DNA of 64,000 nt from Adiantum capillus-veneris. Lineage: Eukaryota; Streptophyta; Polypodiopsida; Polypodiales; Pteridaceae. Both the position numbers and the translations under genes were made by a program. The notes under the pieces are model-generated. The model did not search any database and had not been told where the DNA came from. It saw nothing but the letters and a program-made list of their open reading frames with translations. The stretch covers positions 19,832,077-19,896,076 of the forward strand of contig CM043946.1 of NCBI GenBank assembly GCA_014529385.2. The letters are read 5' to 3'. This document shows positions 1 through 14,130 of the stretch, piece by piece (the stretch's first letter is position 1; every line of letters begins with the position of its first letter).

Positions 1-1072
1 GAGAACAGCCAAGTTATCGAGCCAAACCAACACCTATACACACATACACACCAATGTACACACATACATTAACTCAGGCTAATGTATACACATACCCCTA
101 TTTCCAAACCAAATGTTTAGCCATATTTATGTCTGCAAAGGTCAAGTCCTCCAGCGGCTAAAACAGAGCCCGTATAACAGCCTGTAATGACAACCAACTT
201 ATGCAAGTATTCCCTAATACCAAAACCCATAACCAGGTACCTTACTACAAAAACGCAGGTAAGGTCCTAAAGCGGCAGAAAAAGCTAATATAGCAATTTG
301 TATAGCTAACACCATTCCCTCAGGTGTTCTTCCTATTGGTACAGTCAACAAAAACAGGCCAAACAAAACAGTTGCTCTTTATGCATAAGCAGTCCCAAGG
401 CCCCCAACAATTCCTAGGTGTAGAAATAACAATTATGCAGCGGCTTTTTACAGAGCCGACCCCTAAATTACCTGTAGGTACTCCCTTTAAAAGACCATTA
501 TTTTGCTCAAATGCTAAGCCATATGGCTTAAAGGTTTGTCTCTTTATGTCTAAGACAAATATACAGTGTAGAACTCCGACGACATCTTTCTTCACTTACC
601 ATGCAAGGTACTGCAACAACACTTAAACAAAAACCGAAGCTTTGTAGTAAGGTACCTGTGTTACTTGAGCTGCAAGCTCCATTTAGCAAGTTCAAACAGT
701 AGCAAAAAAATGAGCAGAAAGAAAGACCTGCTCCAGGGCTAAGTGAGGGCTAGAGTATGCCCTCACCTTAGTTTATATAGGATGGAATGTACGCTCCCAG
801 AGCCAGCAGGTTGAATGCAATCGGCCGCCCTCAACTGCGCGAGCCTGTAGGCACCATTGCCTGGGGAAGGTGATAGAGAGTGGACAGGGGCCGCCTACCC
901 CATGTAACGATTTCACTTCACGCTTTGGTTAAGCATGGGCCAAGTCCCCTTATGAGGCAATTTCTAATGGTATGGCAAAAAAAGGCGGTACCTTTATTAT
1001 GCCACCATGGGGGAGGGGCTTTGTTTTGTTTTTTTGGGAAGTTTTTTTTTTTTCTAACCACTTATGACCAGT

Positions 1073-1103
<31 letters not shown>
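1..1103 (-). repeat. Left direct repeat of the Penelope-like element
   Basis: This stretch is nearly the same as 7803-8907, in the same orientation, with an offset of about 7,802-7,804 bases. It starts at the window edge, so it may extend further left. Both copies stop matching inside a GT microsatellite (about 1080-1103 here). The two copies flank a Penelope-like RT coded on the minus strand, so they fit the pseudo-LTR arrangement of Penelope-like elements. Conceptual ORFs inside it (such as 324-626) occur in both copies but look like nothing known and are probably not genes. Confidence 0.7.
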
Positions 1104-1104
<1 letters not shown>

Positions 1105-1167
1105 ACCCGCCCTAACCCAGGCACCACACATAGTGGGTCGGTAGTAGGCCAATTGTGTATGGGCCTA

Positions 1168-4100
1168 CTACCTTATGAGAGAGATGAGACTCTCTTTCTG
1201 AAACAATAGTCCAGGCCATTTATGCCGAATGAGAGATTGTATGATGGTGTTCCGGATCTGATTATGGTTAAATCCGTTATGGCAATATTTTTTAACTAGT
1301 ACAGATATCTCTTGCCAGGCCAAAGAGGGGGTAGATGAAGAGTAGCAAATCAAGTAGAGAAGGCCAATACAATAGCAAATAGAGGCTTTGTATGGCCTAT
1401 TTCTATTTCTTTTAATGAATTTTATGTGAGGAATCTTAAGAAGGTCCTTTCTCCAGATAAATCTAAGGTCATATCCACCTGTAGATGGGGAGTGAAGGGA
1501 TATTGAAAGGTTAAGAAATTGGGTTGATTTGCAAAAGTCCCCAAAAACAGTCGAATTATCTGGGAGGGAAGTAGGCTCAATTTTTAGGCAATGGGGGTAG
1601 ATTAGATCAATCTCATTAGAGAACATTCTGTTGTTAACACTAAGCATTTCATCCATATATCTAAAAGTATGATTGAATAGTGGAAGTATTTTATGGTCAG
1701 TTTCCATGTTCTTAACACTAATTTTGTGATCGGACACTCAAATGTCCTGAGACACTAAAGTGTCCTATTTTTCTAGCAACTTGTCATAATTATTTGTTGA
1801 ATCTAGGAAAAAAATTCATAGGTCACGTTCATATCTTAGGTCAGTTGTGAGGTGAAGAACATAGCCAAATTTTACTTTTGCCAAAATTAATACCAAATTA
1901 AGATTATAATGATAAGATTTAAGATGAAAAAATCATAGAAATTTAGTGTAGTTTTAACAAAATTTTCATAGATTGAATATAACTTCTCATCAAAATAAGA
2001 TTTTGCATAGATTTCAAGGTGTATGGATAGGAATAAACTTATTATAGCAAGAAATTGAGCTTCGTAACCTAGTTATGGGACTAGGCTTTTGTTATAATCA
2101 AAATACCAAAATCTTGAAAATGCTGACAAAGAGAAAAATTTTGGTCTTTCAAGGCCTCTTTCATTAACATGATGAGGTTATGGGACAACAACTAAGGTGT
2201 ATAATGTATCTATAGGTCAATATTGATCAACTAAGAATTTTTCAAGGGTTCAAACTCATAGGCATCTTGTAATTTAAGCTCATTTAAAAAATATTGTAGT
2301 GTGTAATTTCTTGCAAAAAAAACATTGCTATGGAAAACTAATGAAAGTGTGTATATAAATCTCCCAATTGTGTCCATATGAGATGAACAGAAAAATTCAA
2401 AAGTGGAATTTATTTTAAGGCCTATCTTTGATAAATAAAAAATCATAATTACAACATGCGCAGTTTTTTGGATATTCCATAAATCACCAAATGTGTCTTG
2501 CATAACCATTAAAAATCATCACCTTATGTAATGGAGTCATAGATATAGTATATATGAATCATAAGACATTGTAAATTTAGATGAACTAAATTTCTTTTGT
2601 GATTGTTAATTGAATTTGGGAATCTTGCATATTTGACCTACATGATTTTCTATATTTAATTATAGTCACAAAGGAGTTTTTTCTTATATGAAAATTGCAA
2701 AAATATCAAACACATATATAAGTAGTTACCACGGATTATTGCATGCACCTTGCTCATTTTTTTCTTAGGCTAGAGTACGAGTTCTAATGAAACATTGAAT
2801 GTTGTTTTGCATAGGTTCTTTTCATGAGTGTAATTACTATTGAGGTTATGATCAAAAGTGAGGGATTACAATTTCTATGAGTACTTTGAATAACATTTTA
2901 TAAGTTTGCAAAATAATTTCTTGAGATGTGTTCTAGATTTCATGTACCATTTTAATTAAATCCGCAAAAAAAGGTGGTACCAAACTAGTGTTAGGACACC
3001 ATTTGTATTCGAAAAAAGCCAGGTAAATATTACACATAAGTGGTGAGCAAGAGAAGCCCATAGGGATGCCAAGGCATTGGTTAAAGCAGCAGCCGCCTGA
3101 AATAATAGTGCAGTTATTCAACAGCCAAAAAATATAGAAGCAGAGTTTTGTTTCATTGAAGTATAAAGGGTGTATGGAATGAGATGCTTAAATCCATCTG
3201 GGTTTCTTGGATAGGGAGATAAAACGATACTTTCTCTTTTTAGCATTGGTAAAGGCTAAATTAATTACCTTAGCTAAAACAGTCTTAAGGCTGAGATCTC
3301 CACTAAGTGGAATGTTTTCGTAGCATTGTGTAATATCATTTGTAAAGATGTGGAAGATATGTTGAGGAAGGTTAAGTGTGACTTCTGTAGCATTTTTTGT
3401 TAACCAGAAGGGATTATATTGGATATTTAGGAAATCCTTGCAGATTCTCTGCTTCTCTGCACAAATGAGCTCAAATTCTGTGAGAATAATATCAAGGCAA
3501 AGAGTAATATCTTTGGTGATATCTGTGAAGATACAGTTAGAGGCATCAGATATCCATCTGAATTTATGTTTGTGGAATTTATATGTAGGAAATAGTACTG
3601 GTAACCTGGTGTTACTAATTGAGTAACCAAGCTGTCCTAAATGTTTAGAGATCTTGTTAGAGATATCTTGCGGTGTATTGTTAGTATGACAGAATTCTTT
3701 ACCTGATACTCGATCCCGAGTTGCTTTCCAAGCAAGGTATTTGCACATAATAGTAGGACAGTTAGAGCTTTTGTCAAGCCCGACCACAAGCCATTTATCT
3801 GAGATTAGTTGAAAATCAAGAGCTAGTTGAGGTGTAAGCCAAGAGCTATCAGAAGAAAGCCACTTCCTAGGAAGTAGAGAAATTTTATGAAGGAAGCCTT
3901 TCTTCACTAATTCCTTTAAGTCTAGTAGGACTGTCATCTCCAGTCGGAGAGCACTGAAAAGGTCAATGAGGCAGCTAAGTAAAGCTGATAGGGCAAGGTA
4001 AGGGTTTTTTGGATAGTTAGGTATGTGATTGAGCCCTTTGGCCATAACTTACGTATTGTGACATTATCGATAATGTTGAGGTCCTGAGTACAGACATGGT

Positions 4101-6008
4101 TACCAATTCCTTCAAAATTCCTGCAAAATGAGGAAAACTGAATGCATGTACAGTAAGGGATTGTTTCTTGTCTAAGAAAGTCATTATTTAAAACTAATCC
4201 TTTTATAGGATGATGATATTTCCATCCTATGAGAATATTGTCAAGCAGTTTATGATTCCCAAAAAATAAGTCAAAGCACTCACAAAAAAGATCTTTTGGT
4301 AAGATCCAATCAAGAAGTATATTGTGAAACAGACAGTGTATGTAGATAGCACCACAATTCGAATCTTCTCTACTGAGAATTCTTCTTCCACACGGGTTTG
4401 TAGAGACGTGCAATATATTCATGGGTTAGATTTCAGGGAAGTTTCTAATTGCAGGGAACCTGCCTCTCCCTCTTGTAAAGCTATGAGTTTTTACTCGATT
4501 AGACGAGGAGCTAGCTGTAAAAAACGAGGTGAAAGAGTTGGGAGTAGCCAAAGAGTTAGCTCTTTTCAGGGCAGGAGAATCATCATCTTCAATACAAGGT
4601 TTAAGCAGATTAGTGATGAACTTGACCCCTTTAAAGTTAGCATAAGTGGTGAGGTATAGACCGGGCTCATCTGCTTTAAGCTCTTTCAGAATATCATGCA
4701 TAAGACCACGGAAGATATTAAAGGCAATTTGTGCAATCACAATGTGCTTAGCCTGTCCACTAGCCATGAGCAGATGAGGGATAGATGAAAGTCGACCAGT
4801 TTCTTTGGGAATAACAGATCCAGATGGTTGAGGATAAACCATATTGCATGATCAAACCACATGATGCTTGATTCACAGGTAGCTTTTGGGTCAAGAAATC
4901 TGCAAGCACATTTCACATAGGGGTGGAAGATATTCCAAATGGACTCTGTGTAGAAATCTGGGTTACTTTTTGCAAATTCCATGCTACCCTTAGTATATAT
5001 GTACAATCCATCATTAGAGGGGCATTTGGAGTGGTCGATGAGATGAAGGTTAAAGGGTGCTTTAATCAGTTCTCCTTTGTCCAAGAACTTTCCACCTTTA
5101 AAAATCTTGAGTTTACAGTCTTCCACGGTTGAGGTAGGAAGGTTGGCCAAGTACACCCAGGTTTTCACTAAGAATAGGAGCCAGGAAGGCTTTGTTTGGT
5201 AGAACCCACAATTGATGGTCAACTCTAAGAGATTCAATTTATATTTGTCTTATTGGTAAGATAGGAAAAACTTTAGAGATTTTTGGTACCATCTCAAGGA
5301 GGTTAACATCATTGAGGGCGCAAAGATTATTTTGAAATTCTTTTACTGCTTCTAGTGCTGCACTATCTCGACAGAAAATGCCACCAGTTGGAGGGATGGA
5401 GGGGGTATTTGGAGTGCAGACAAACAAGCCACAGAGTTTTCTAAGGAAGTTTGACAGCTCAGCTCCAGATGAGGAGAATAGGGCAAGCTCTTGCTGGTAT
5501 TGTGAAGAAAGGACAGGAAGTTGGGCAATATATTGGGACAACAAATTAACACCTTCTAGGGGGTCTTTGTCCAATGTAGCCAGAATTTTTACCCAGTCAT
5601 TAAATGACAACATATGCAAGACAGATAGTTTTTTATCCGAGACAAGATCTGAATCATAAATAAGCTGTGAAGCATCCAAACTGCTAATACATCTGAGGAC
5701 AAGAGAGGAGGCCACAAAGAGGGGCTCCGAGGTAAGTTCCAATCCTTGAGATAAAGCAAGAGTTTGCAAAAACGGTGAGGTCAGGTTTACTTTTTCTTGC
5801 CATAGTATGTAATACATAATTTGGCTTTCCTAGCAAGGAAAGGTCTAGTTCTAGTAGCCAAGGCATTCTTTGGTGTATGGTATTTAAGGTAAAGCTTAAT
5901 CTGATCAAGAATCTTTGCATGATTCTCAGGGTTGTGATTAGTACTCTTGCGAGCTGTCATTCTATAACGTGAGCAGTCCTGAAACAGAGGTGACATCAAA
6001 ATTAGCAA
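1168..6008 (-). pseudogene. Penelope-like element reverse transcriptase, decayed
   Basis: This reads right to left as a broken protein in several frames. The N-terminal part (6008-4430) is unrecognised and shows no GIY-YIG motif. Around 4100-4030 comes a block with DLNIIDNVTIRKLWPKG, like the conserved block before the RT in Penelope-like proteins. The fingers and palm follow (4045-3188): KFHKHKFRWISDASN, then motif A as DITQCYENIPL. Motif B is LGIPMGFSCSPLMCNIYL (3121-2933). After about 1.2 kb of AT-rich DNA, 1737-1168 supplies motif C as RYMDEML, where Penelope RTs normally have YxDD, then a thumb-like tail ending at a stop at 1168. There is no room for a C-terminal endonuclease, so it resembles the endonuclease-lacking or N-terminal-endonuclease groups (Athena/Coprina/Chlamys-like); I cannot assign the clade. 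Frame breaks and the altered catalytic site mean it is inactive. Confidence 0.8.
1740..2930. other. AT-rich insert inside the Penelope RT
   Basis: This AT-rich, non-coding stretch separates RT motif B (GIPMG, about 3070) from motif C (YMDE, about 1650). In other Penelope RTs these motifs are a few dozen residues apart. It is either an intron or a later insertion. I see no terminal repeats or coding domain in it. Confidence 0.5.
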
Positions 6009-6009
6009 A

Positions 6010-7339
6010 GTGTCTATATTGTAAAATATACTTGGTCCTGCAAACCTTCAACCGGCAAAGTCAGAGACTATGGTAGCCATGAGCAGGGAACCAGAAAAAG
6101 AGTCTAAAATGGGCCACCTACCACCAGTCTACCAATGAAGGATTTACAGACTGTGGGTCCAATTTAGAGCTCCATTCCTAAGATAATTTCCTAGGCCAGC
6201 ATCCCGGTTTCCCCCGAAAAGAAGAAATCTTATGTATAGGATGTGTGTGTAGCTGTTTAGATCTTAACTAATAAGACATAATTAAATTTTTACATTCAAA
6301 AGACAGATGGCCAAGGAATAATGAACTGATATGTACAAAAATAACTCAGTATCAGAATTATTTAGGTACAATGATTGTAGGAAAGAGATCCTCTTTCAGT
6401 AAGATTAGTAGTAAAAGAACTTCCCCGTTCCTCAGTGAGTATTTCATTACAGTAAGGTTGCTTGCCAAAGAAAAGAAAACCCTCCAAGATAAGATAGATT
6501 CCTTACATGCATCCATCCAAACAAGACAACAATTCAATTAGCCTTGGATGTGTTTTACAGGTATCAATGGACCATATCAGTTGTTATCCATGTCCATCTT
6601 ATAGGTTTAAGTTACTTTAGACAAGCTAGGTTTATTCATTAGAACTGGTATGTTTACCAATCTCTTTTTTTTACTTCACAAATGAGTGTTACGATCTACT
6701 TTCTTACATGGTGAAGTCCATTAAGAGTCAAACTATTTCGAGAGCCATGGCTCAGGAGCTATGTGACCATATACTTACCTTTAGAATTAGAAAACCCATG
6801 GTATCAAAGGTACCCTTTTTAGAAAGGGGGATGTGAAATCCGTCTTACTTTTTTGTCAACCAAAGGTATCAAATGGGGGTGATAACAACCTCGTTTTTCC
6901 AGTATCACTGGTTAGTAGAGTAGTAAGACTGCTTTTTCTTAATGTGGAACCTTATTTTTTCAAAGAAAATAGCTTGCATGCTATGTCAAAGCCCGAAAAA
7001 ACCAGCCATATACTTACCTTCATCATCCCAAGATATCCATAAATCATTAGCAACTTTGAACAAAAGTGTCCCAAGAGGCTTAAGAACAATAGCTCGTTAT
7101 TATGCCAGGAGCCCCAAGCAGCTGTTTACATACTACCTTCAAAAATTAATAGACCCATGATTTCATTATACCAGATATTGTCATCCCTTTACACAAGGAC
7201 AGGTAATGTCCGGCCATGTTTTTGCATGATATCTATCATTTTTTGCATACAATACAACAATCATAAGGTACCACACGAATATTCCCTTTTCCCAATGTGT
7301 CGACCAGTAAACAAACTTAAAACCAGTAAAGCCCGCAAT
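6010..7339. other. Unassigned, probable 5' region of the Penelope element
   Basis: No convincing coding region is visible. It lies upstream of the RT on the minus strand and before the next repeat copy, so it is probably the element's leader or N-terminal region, too decayed to read. Confidence 0.3.
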
Positions 7340-7660
7340 TGCGCACACTCAGGCTGATGTCAACACACACCCCTATTTTCAAATCAAATGTTTAACCATT
7401 TTTATGTCTGCAAAGGTCATGTCCTGTAGCGGCTAAGAGCCAGTATAACAGCCTGTAACGACAACCAGGTCATGCAAGTGTTCCCTAACAAAAAAACCCA
7501 TAAACAGGTACCTTACAACGGAACGCATGTAAGGTCCTAAAGCGGCAAAAAAGGCCAACATGGCCATTTGTAAATCTAACACCATTCCCTCAGATGTTAT
7601 CCCCATAGGTACAGTCAACAAGATAGGCCAAAACCAGTAAAGCCCGCAATTGCAAGGTCC
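7340..7660 (-). repeat. Diverged partial third copy of the direct repeat
   Basis: This matches roughly 70-350 of the left repeat (and 7870-8160 of the right repeat) in the same order: the CAGGCTGATGT start, the AAAGGTCATGTCCTG block, the CCATAAACAGGTACC block and the CACCATTCCCTCAG block. It is more diverged than the two main copies and includes a short internal re-duplication of the CAGTAAAGCCCGCAATTG text (7323 and 7638). Confidence 0.6.
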
Positions 7661-7802
7661 TGCAGCGGCTATAACAGAGTCAAAAAGACCCTCAGTCAAA
7701 CCCAAGTTGTGCAAGTATTGCCCCCATGAACAATAGCCACCTTTTATGTATAAGAAGTTTACTACGCCCGAACTTTATCAGTGCCCAAGTGTAGCAGCCA
7801 TT

Positions 7803-9099
<1,297 letters not shown>

Positions 9100-9103
<4 letters not shown>

Positions 9104-9345
9104 TTATAGAGTGACTAAGAAAATAGAGAGGAAGAAGGGAGTAGGAGATAGAAGGACTTTAGGGAAGAGATGGTGGTTTCTAGAGGAGGAGCTGGAGGAA
9201 GGGAAGGTGGTTAGAGGAGTAGATGGAGAGAAGAGGTGGAGGAGAGGAAGGATTTTGGAGGAGGAGGCTGAGGAGGAGGAGGATGGGAAGAGGAGGAAGC
9301 ACATGGGTGGCAAGAGGAGGAAGGGGAGGTAAGGAGGGCGGCACT
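9100..9345 (+). repeat. Purine-only GGA/AGG-rich tract
   Basis: The plus strand is almost entirely A and G (GAGGAGGA-type) for about 240 bases. It continues the microsatellite block and is not coding. Confidence 0.8.
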
Positions 9346-9388
9346 GCAAAAAAAAAAAAAGCTCGCTCCGTTGAGCACGCTCAAAGAC

Positions 9389-9899
9389 CTAACTCACCCC
9401 ATCCATGCTCTTGTACATCTTGCTAGGATCATGCTCGTGTGATCCCCAAGGTGTACGTGGTGTGCCAATCGGTGAAATATCTACTGAAGAGAGTGGGGGA
9501 TGCTCTCTCGGTGGTGTGTACACATCGGTGGAACAACTACCACAACAACCACCACCTCCAGAATGACGTCTACCTCGTCTCAAGGATGAACCACCCGCTG
9601 ATATATGGGGCACACTAGTCCTAGGCATAGGGGACACACTCGATTGAGATGTGGAACTGATTAGTGTAGGGACCACACTAGTCCTAGACGTAGGGTCAAT
9701 CATAGCAGGTCTAGAGGAACGTGTTGCCCAAAAGGTTCTTTGCCATCGCGATTTGCTCTAGTGTGAACTGTGTCAAAAAGAGACCCATCTGCTCGGGTGA
9801 CATGCCGACCGAAGTGACAGGAAAACTAAAACTAGGAGAGTATGGCTCATCGACATCGGCCATGGCTACAGATACACAAATAACACCCACAAAATACAT
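9389..9899 (-). other. Possible second CACTA ORF, low complexity
   Basis: Two minus-strand ORFs in different frames (9899-9711 and 9703-9389) encode a Ser/Pro/Thr-rich stretch (PEQMGLFLTQFTLEQIAMAK, then Ser-rich text with RRGRR and GGGG). They lie just downstream of the CACTA transposase on the same strand, where many CACTA elements carry a second, TNPA-like gene. I recognise no domain, so this is a positional guess. Confidence 0.25.
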
Positions 9900-10019
9900 T
9901 AGTTTACGGAAGAAAACACTTAATCAATACAAATAACAAATAAACGAACCGCCAACACAAATGAATGAATCTAAACTGTATTGTAGACTAATAAAAAGAG
10001 TTTTACAAAAGAATTCCTA

Positions 10020-13000
10020 GCAAAAATCATTAGTTAATCTATCGTCTTCTATGAGATCTGATGCACCAAAGATGTCTTTCTCAATCTGTACTTCTGTATC
10101 TTCGTCATCAAACCCTACTTCTTTGTCGCTCTCTGCATCAGCTTCAGTATTTGACACTTCATCTCTAGGTTCAGGCATATGCTCACCACCGACCTCTAGC
10201 TCAAAATCCAGACTTATATCATCCGTCGGCCCTGCACTTTATTCATGAATCACCTCTTCAACCTCAACGTTCAATCCCTTCACACACTTGCTTGCTCCGT
10301 GGAGCAACTTGAACAACATAGAGCCAGCGCGGTTTAGATAGATCACTTTCATCATTTTCTCTCCACAATGGATCTAGTGTGAACAACTTATTCACAATGC
10401 TCCGAAAGTACGAATGTATCCCGCGCATCTGTCCACACCACCTAGACTTGATTTGAATCAATCCACTCTTGTCTTTGCACACAGTTGCATTAGGACCACT
10501 GGTAATAACTTTGAACCACTTGACATCAAAGCTAAAAATATCAAACTTTCTAAAGCTGATTTTCAAGATGTCTTGGATATAGCCAAAGTATTCAAGTTGT
10601 CTAGTCTCTGTGTTCTTGTCCCTGGCACTACTCCTACTTTCTTGGACAAAGCGTGCCCTAATACCATTGTCGAAAGTGACCCTTTGTTCGTCGATCCATT
10701 TTCCCATGCGACCACAAAGCTCCATATTTATGATACTGCAGCCACAAAATTAAAACAGACTTAAAGTTATTAAAGTAATGTTATTATGTGGAGCTCAAAA
10801 AGGAAGTTGTGAAAATATACATGCCAATCGCAACCCCTTGACATCTCCTCTTTCTCATCAATAATCAACACTCCATTCCTCTTTGCCTCTGAGATTGTCG
10901 CATCTTACCACCACCAGTTGGAAAGTCAGGCAATTTCTAAAGATGATCTGAAAAAGGAAGGGCTTTTAGTGGCACGATTGGGCTTAAATTACAGGCGATC
11001 TATCAAGCGTTGTTGCTTTTCCCCTTCGTACCTCTCTAGCCAGTTTTGCATGATGTCTAAGTTGAGAAGGCAGAATCTCATAACCTTTTCTCGCATTGTG
11101 ATGTCCATCTTCCTAACGATGCCTTGTTCCTGCAAATCATCCCCTGTTACCTTTATGTTGACCTCAATAGTCCACATTTCGGGGCATCTCTGGATCAGTT
11201 GAGACAAAAAATTTCACTGATGAGGACAAGAGACTCTTGTATAATCCATCCTTTGGCCATGCTACCCTCGGGGCGAGCTCTTTGACGAACGAACCCCTTT
11301 AAAGTCTTCATAAATCTCTCCAAGAAGAACATCCACCTGCTATGGACTACCCCAGCAACTGCAACTTCATCGACCACATGCACAAGTACATTCATTTGGA
11401 TGGTAAGAATGTTTTTTGGAAAGTACTTCTCCACCATGCACATTGCTTCAATAGCATTTAAGCGTGATGCATCGATGATGTCTTTCCTTATCTCTTTTGA
11501 ACTAATCCAGCGTACCAACTCATTGGTTTTGTAGATTTTCCTCTGTCAAACAATCCTTTATGGAAATTGGTAAGATAAACTATAAAAAATTTGTGCCAAT
11601 CGTGGGACTTAAGACCACTGAGATTGTAGTCTCTCGTAAAAGCCGTTTTCAAAAATCGCATGCACCCACTGGGAGTCGCGAATGAAGATATAGTCTTCTT
11701 CACTTGTTGCTCTTCTGCACGACTCAAAACCCATGGTCCTTTCGGTATAGCAAACTTCCCATTGAGTTTAACTCGAGGCCACATCTCTGGCATTCGATCC
11801 ATAGCCTGCAGGTCATCTCTTTGGGCCTTGCTCTCCCTTTTTCTAGTGATGGTTTTCCATATGATCTCCCCCACATTCTTGAAGATGTGCATTGGGTCAA
11901 ACAAATGATTAATCAGTAGGTCACTCAAGTACAAGAGTTCATGGAAAATAGAAAGTCTTTTCATTCCAGGTGGCATCCAATCTCCCCTCTCTAGCCACAT
12001 GTTTTTCCAATCGCTCGCTCTCAGTAAATGCACGTCATGTTTGCATATGTTTGGTCCACGTACACTCATGTTCTTCAAGAAAAAATCTACCATGCTCCTC
12101 GTAAACTGTCTTGCTCAAATGCTCAGAGTGGTGGAAGCCAAATCGAGGACCACATTTTGGACATGCATGATTGCCCGAGTAACTCAAACCTAAAACATCA
12201 CAAAATTAAAATATAAAAGAGTTGGCATAGCCAATAATAACATGTGTGTGAGGGTTTCAAAGGCAAGTAACTTACCTGAGTACTTACCAAAGCCTGGCCG
12301 ATCGTGCATGGTCCACATGAGAATGCCTTGCACATGTACATTCCATCGTCTGATTGGTTGGCACAAATCAACTACATCGATTCTTGTCCACAAGATTTGG
12401 AGCTCCTCTATAAGTGGTGCCAGATAGACGTCCATGTTCTTTGCTTTGTACTTTCCTGGGACGATCAGTGTGACAACAACAAATGGCCCTCTTGATAGCT
12501 AGCCTTGGTGGAAGATTATAATTAACCAAACAAATAGGCCACGTGTTCCATGACGAACTCCGTAATCCGAATAGATTTACTCCATCCATTGCCAGACCAA
12601 AGTGGATATATCAAGGCTCGTTCTTAAATGTAGGCCAATTTTCCTCTATGTGCTTCCATGCACGAGAGTCAGCAGGTACCCGCATCACATCATCTGTGGA
12701 TCTAGTATTTGAGTGCCATGTCATCAAAGCGGCTACGGACTTGCACCTGAACATGCTCTTTATTCTTGGAATGATAAGAAAGTGTCGAAGGATCTTTGCA
12801 GGGATAAATTTTCCTTGTGTGTCCTCTCTATACTTGTTTGATCTACAATTGGGACACTGTTCCAAATTTGCATACTCATTTGCGAAAAAGTATACAATCA
12901 TTAGGACATGCATGTATTTTGTGATAATCCATGCTCAAATTAGTAAGAATCTTTTTAGCGGATGGACGGGTAGGGGGCATGTGATTCCGTTCTAGCAAGA

Positions 13001-13650
13001 TTTGCTCGTTGAGCAACCTATCATTACATGAACAAATCAGTCCCTTAATCACATTATTGAACTGTTATTTGAACTTTATCATGCTTAGGATACAATGTAT
13101 TTACCTGAAAAGCTTTGTGACTGAGGCGTCAGACCACCCATAGACAGACTGCAAATTAAGCATTGCCAACACGGTACGGAGACCTAAGATTTTTGCACCA
13201 TTGTAAAACAGCATGCGTGCAAGAGTTTTCATCATCTTGCCCTCTTTATCGTTGCTATCATGCCATCATATATGGACGGGATGGCTGAGGTTGGGTCCGC
13301 AATATTGCGTTGAATGTTGTCGTCTTCTATGTTTTCAATGATGGGATCGTGTCAAAGAATGCATCTAACATCTGTTCCATCTCTACTTCTTGAAATGCCA
13401 CATTAGGTATTGGTTAGGAGGACTCAGTCAATGCCTGCTCATTTGAAAATCGTCTTCTCTAGAATGAAGTTGGAGCAATATCTACTTGTGGACTTTGATC
13501 TATTGTCTCTGAACCATGGGGTCGATAACGTAGGTCTTGTAGTTGCTTTATCTAAAAGAGACCGTGATTTTGTATGTGTTGATCGCAGATTTTTAATTTT
13601 TGAAAGATCTGATGCTTGTAATGATCACAAGGACATGCCATCGTAGAGTC
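10020..13650 (-). pseudogene. CACTA (En/Spm) TNP2-type transposase, decayed
   Basis: Reading right to left, the parts come in TNP2 order. An N-terminal CPCDHYKHQ zinc-like block lies near 13640, then LFYNGAKILGLRTV...YGWSDASV (about 13220-13110). Next is KIHACPNDCILFRK and the CPNCRSNKY pair (about 12940-12840), followed by WHSN...ADSRAWKHIEENWP and DGVNLFG...WPICLVNYNLPP (12720-12500). Then come IDVYLAPLIEELQILW (12435 on), a TNP2 core with DPMHIFKNV and LKSHDWHKF (12093-11488), DUF4218 with HSRWMFFLERFMKTLKGFV and RARPEGSMAKGWI (11518-11195), DUF4216 with YFGYIQDI and VKWFKVI (10725-10264), and an acidic tail (10260-10030). The transposase would cut and move the element by its CACTA ends. 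Frames change several times; a one-base shift is visible near 12890. I found no clear CACTA termini. Confidence 0.85.
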
Positions 13651-13740
13651 CATACTTTATCTACAAATGATGCAACAAATAATTAAAACACTCTAGTTGT
13701 TATAACAACACACTACTAACTACATGACAACCTCACATTC

Positions 13741-14130
13741 TCTAGCCAGGCCCGATCCCCGCACACCTCGGTCTAGAGGTGCACAGAGATTAGGACCCTA
13801 GGATAATAATCTCGTCTTTATTGGTCAATGACTGTATATTAAGGTTGTTGAAGTTTGTGTACGGTTTTGAAGTCCGATTGCGTTATTTTACTTCGTTTAT
13901 CAATTTCCATTTTCATTTTGAAGTACACAAGGCGCTTTTGAAGTCCGATTGCGTTTTTTCAACTATTTGCCGCTAGCTCTATATAACCTCACATTCTCTA
14001 GCATGCCCGATCCTCGCACACCTCGGTCTAAAGGTGCACGGAGATTAGGACCACAGGGTCAATGACTATATATTAGTGTTTTTGAAGTCTGTGTGCGCTT
14101 TTGAAGTCCAATTGCGCTAGCGCTTTTCAA
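13741..14130. repeat. Tandem duplication of about 250 bp
   Basis: The block with CACCTCGGTCTAGAGGTGCA, GAGATTAGGACC and TCAATGACT...TATTA at 13741-13960 is repeated with changes at 13996-14130. Both copies run into the GAAGTCCGATTGCG motif that also marks the next satellite. Confidence 0.7.

Noticed and set aside
11216-11250. CTGATGAGGAC hammerhead-like core
   Set aside because: It lies in DUF4218 coding sequence, without a paired GAAA and stems.
12543-12995. 150-codon plus-strand ORF
   Set aside because: It is antisense to the TNP2 transposase blocks (CPNCRSNKY, ADSRAWKH), which explain the region.
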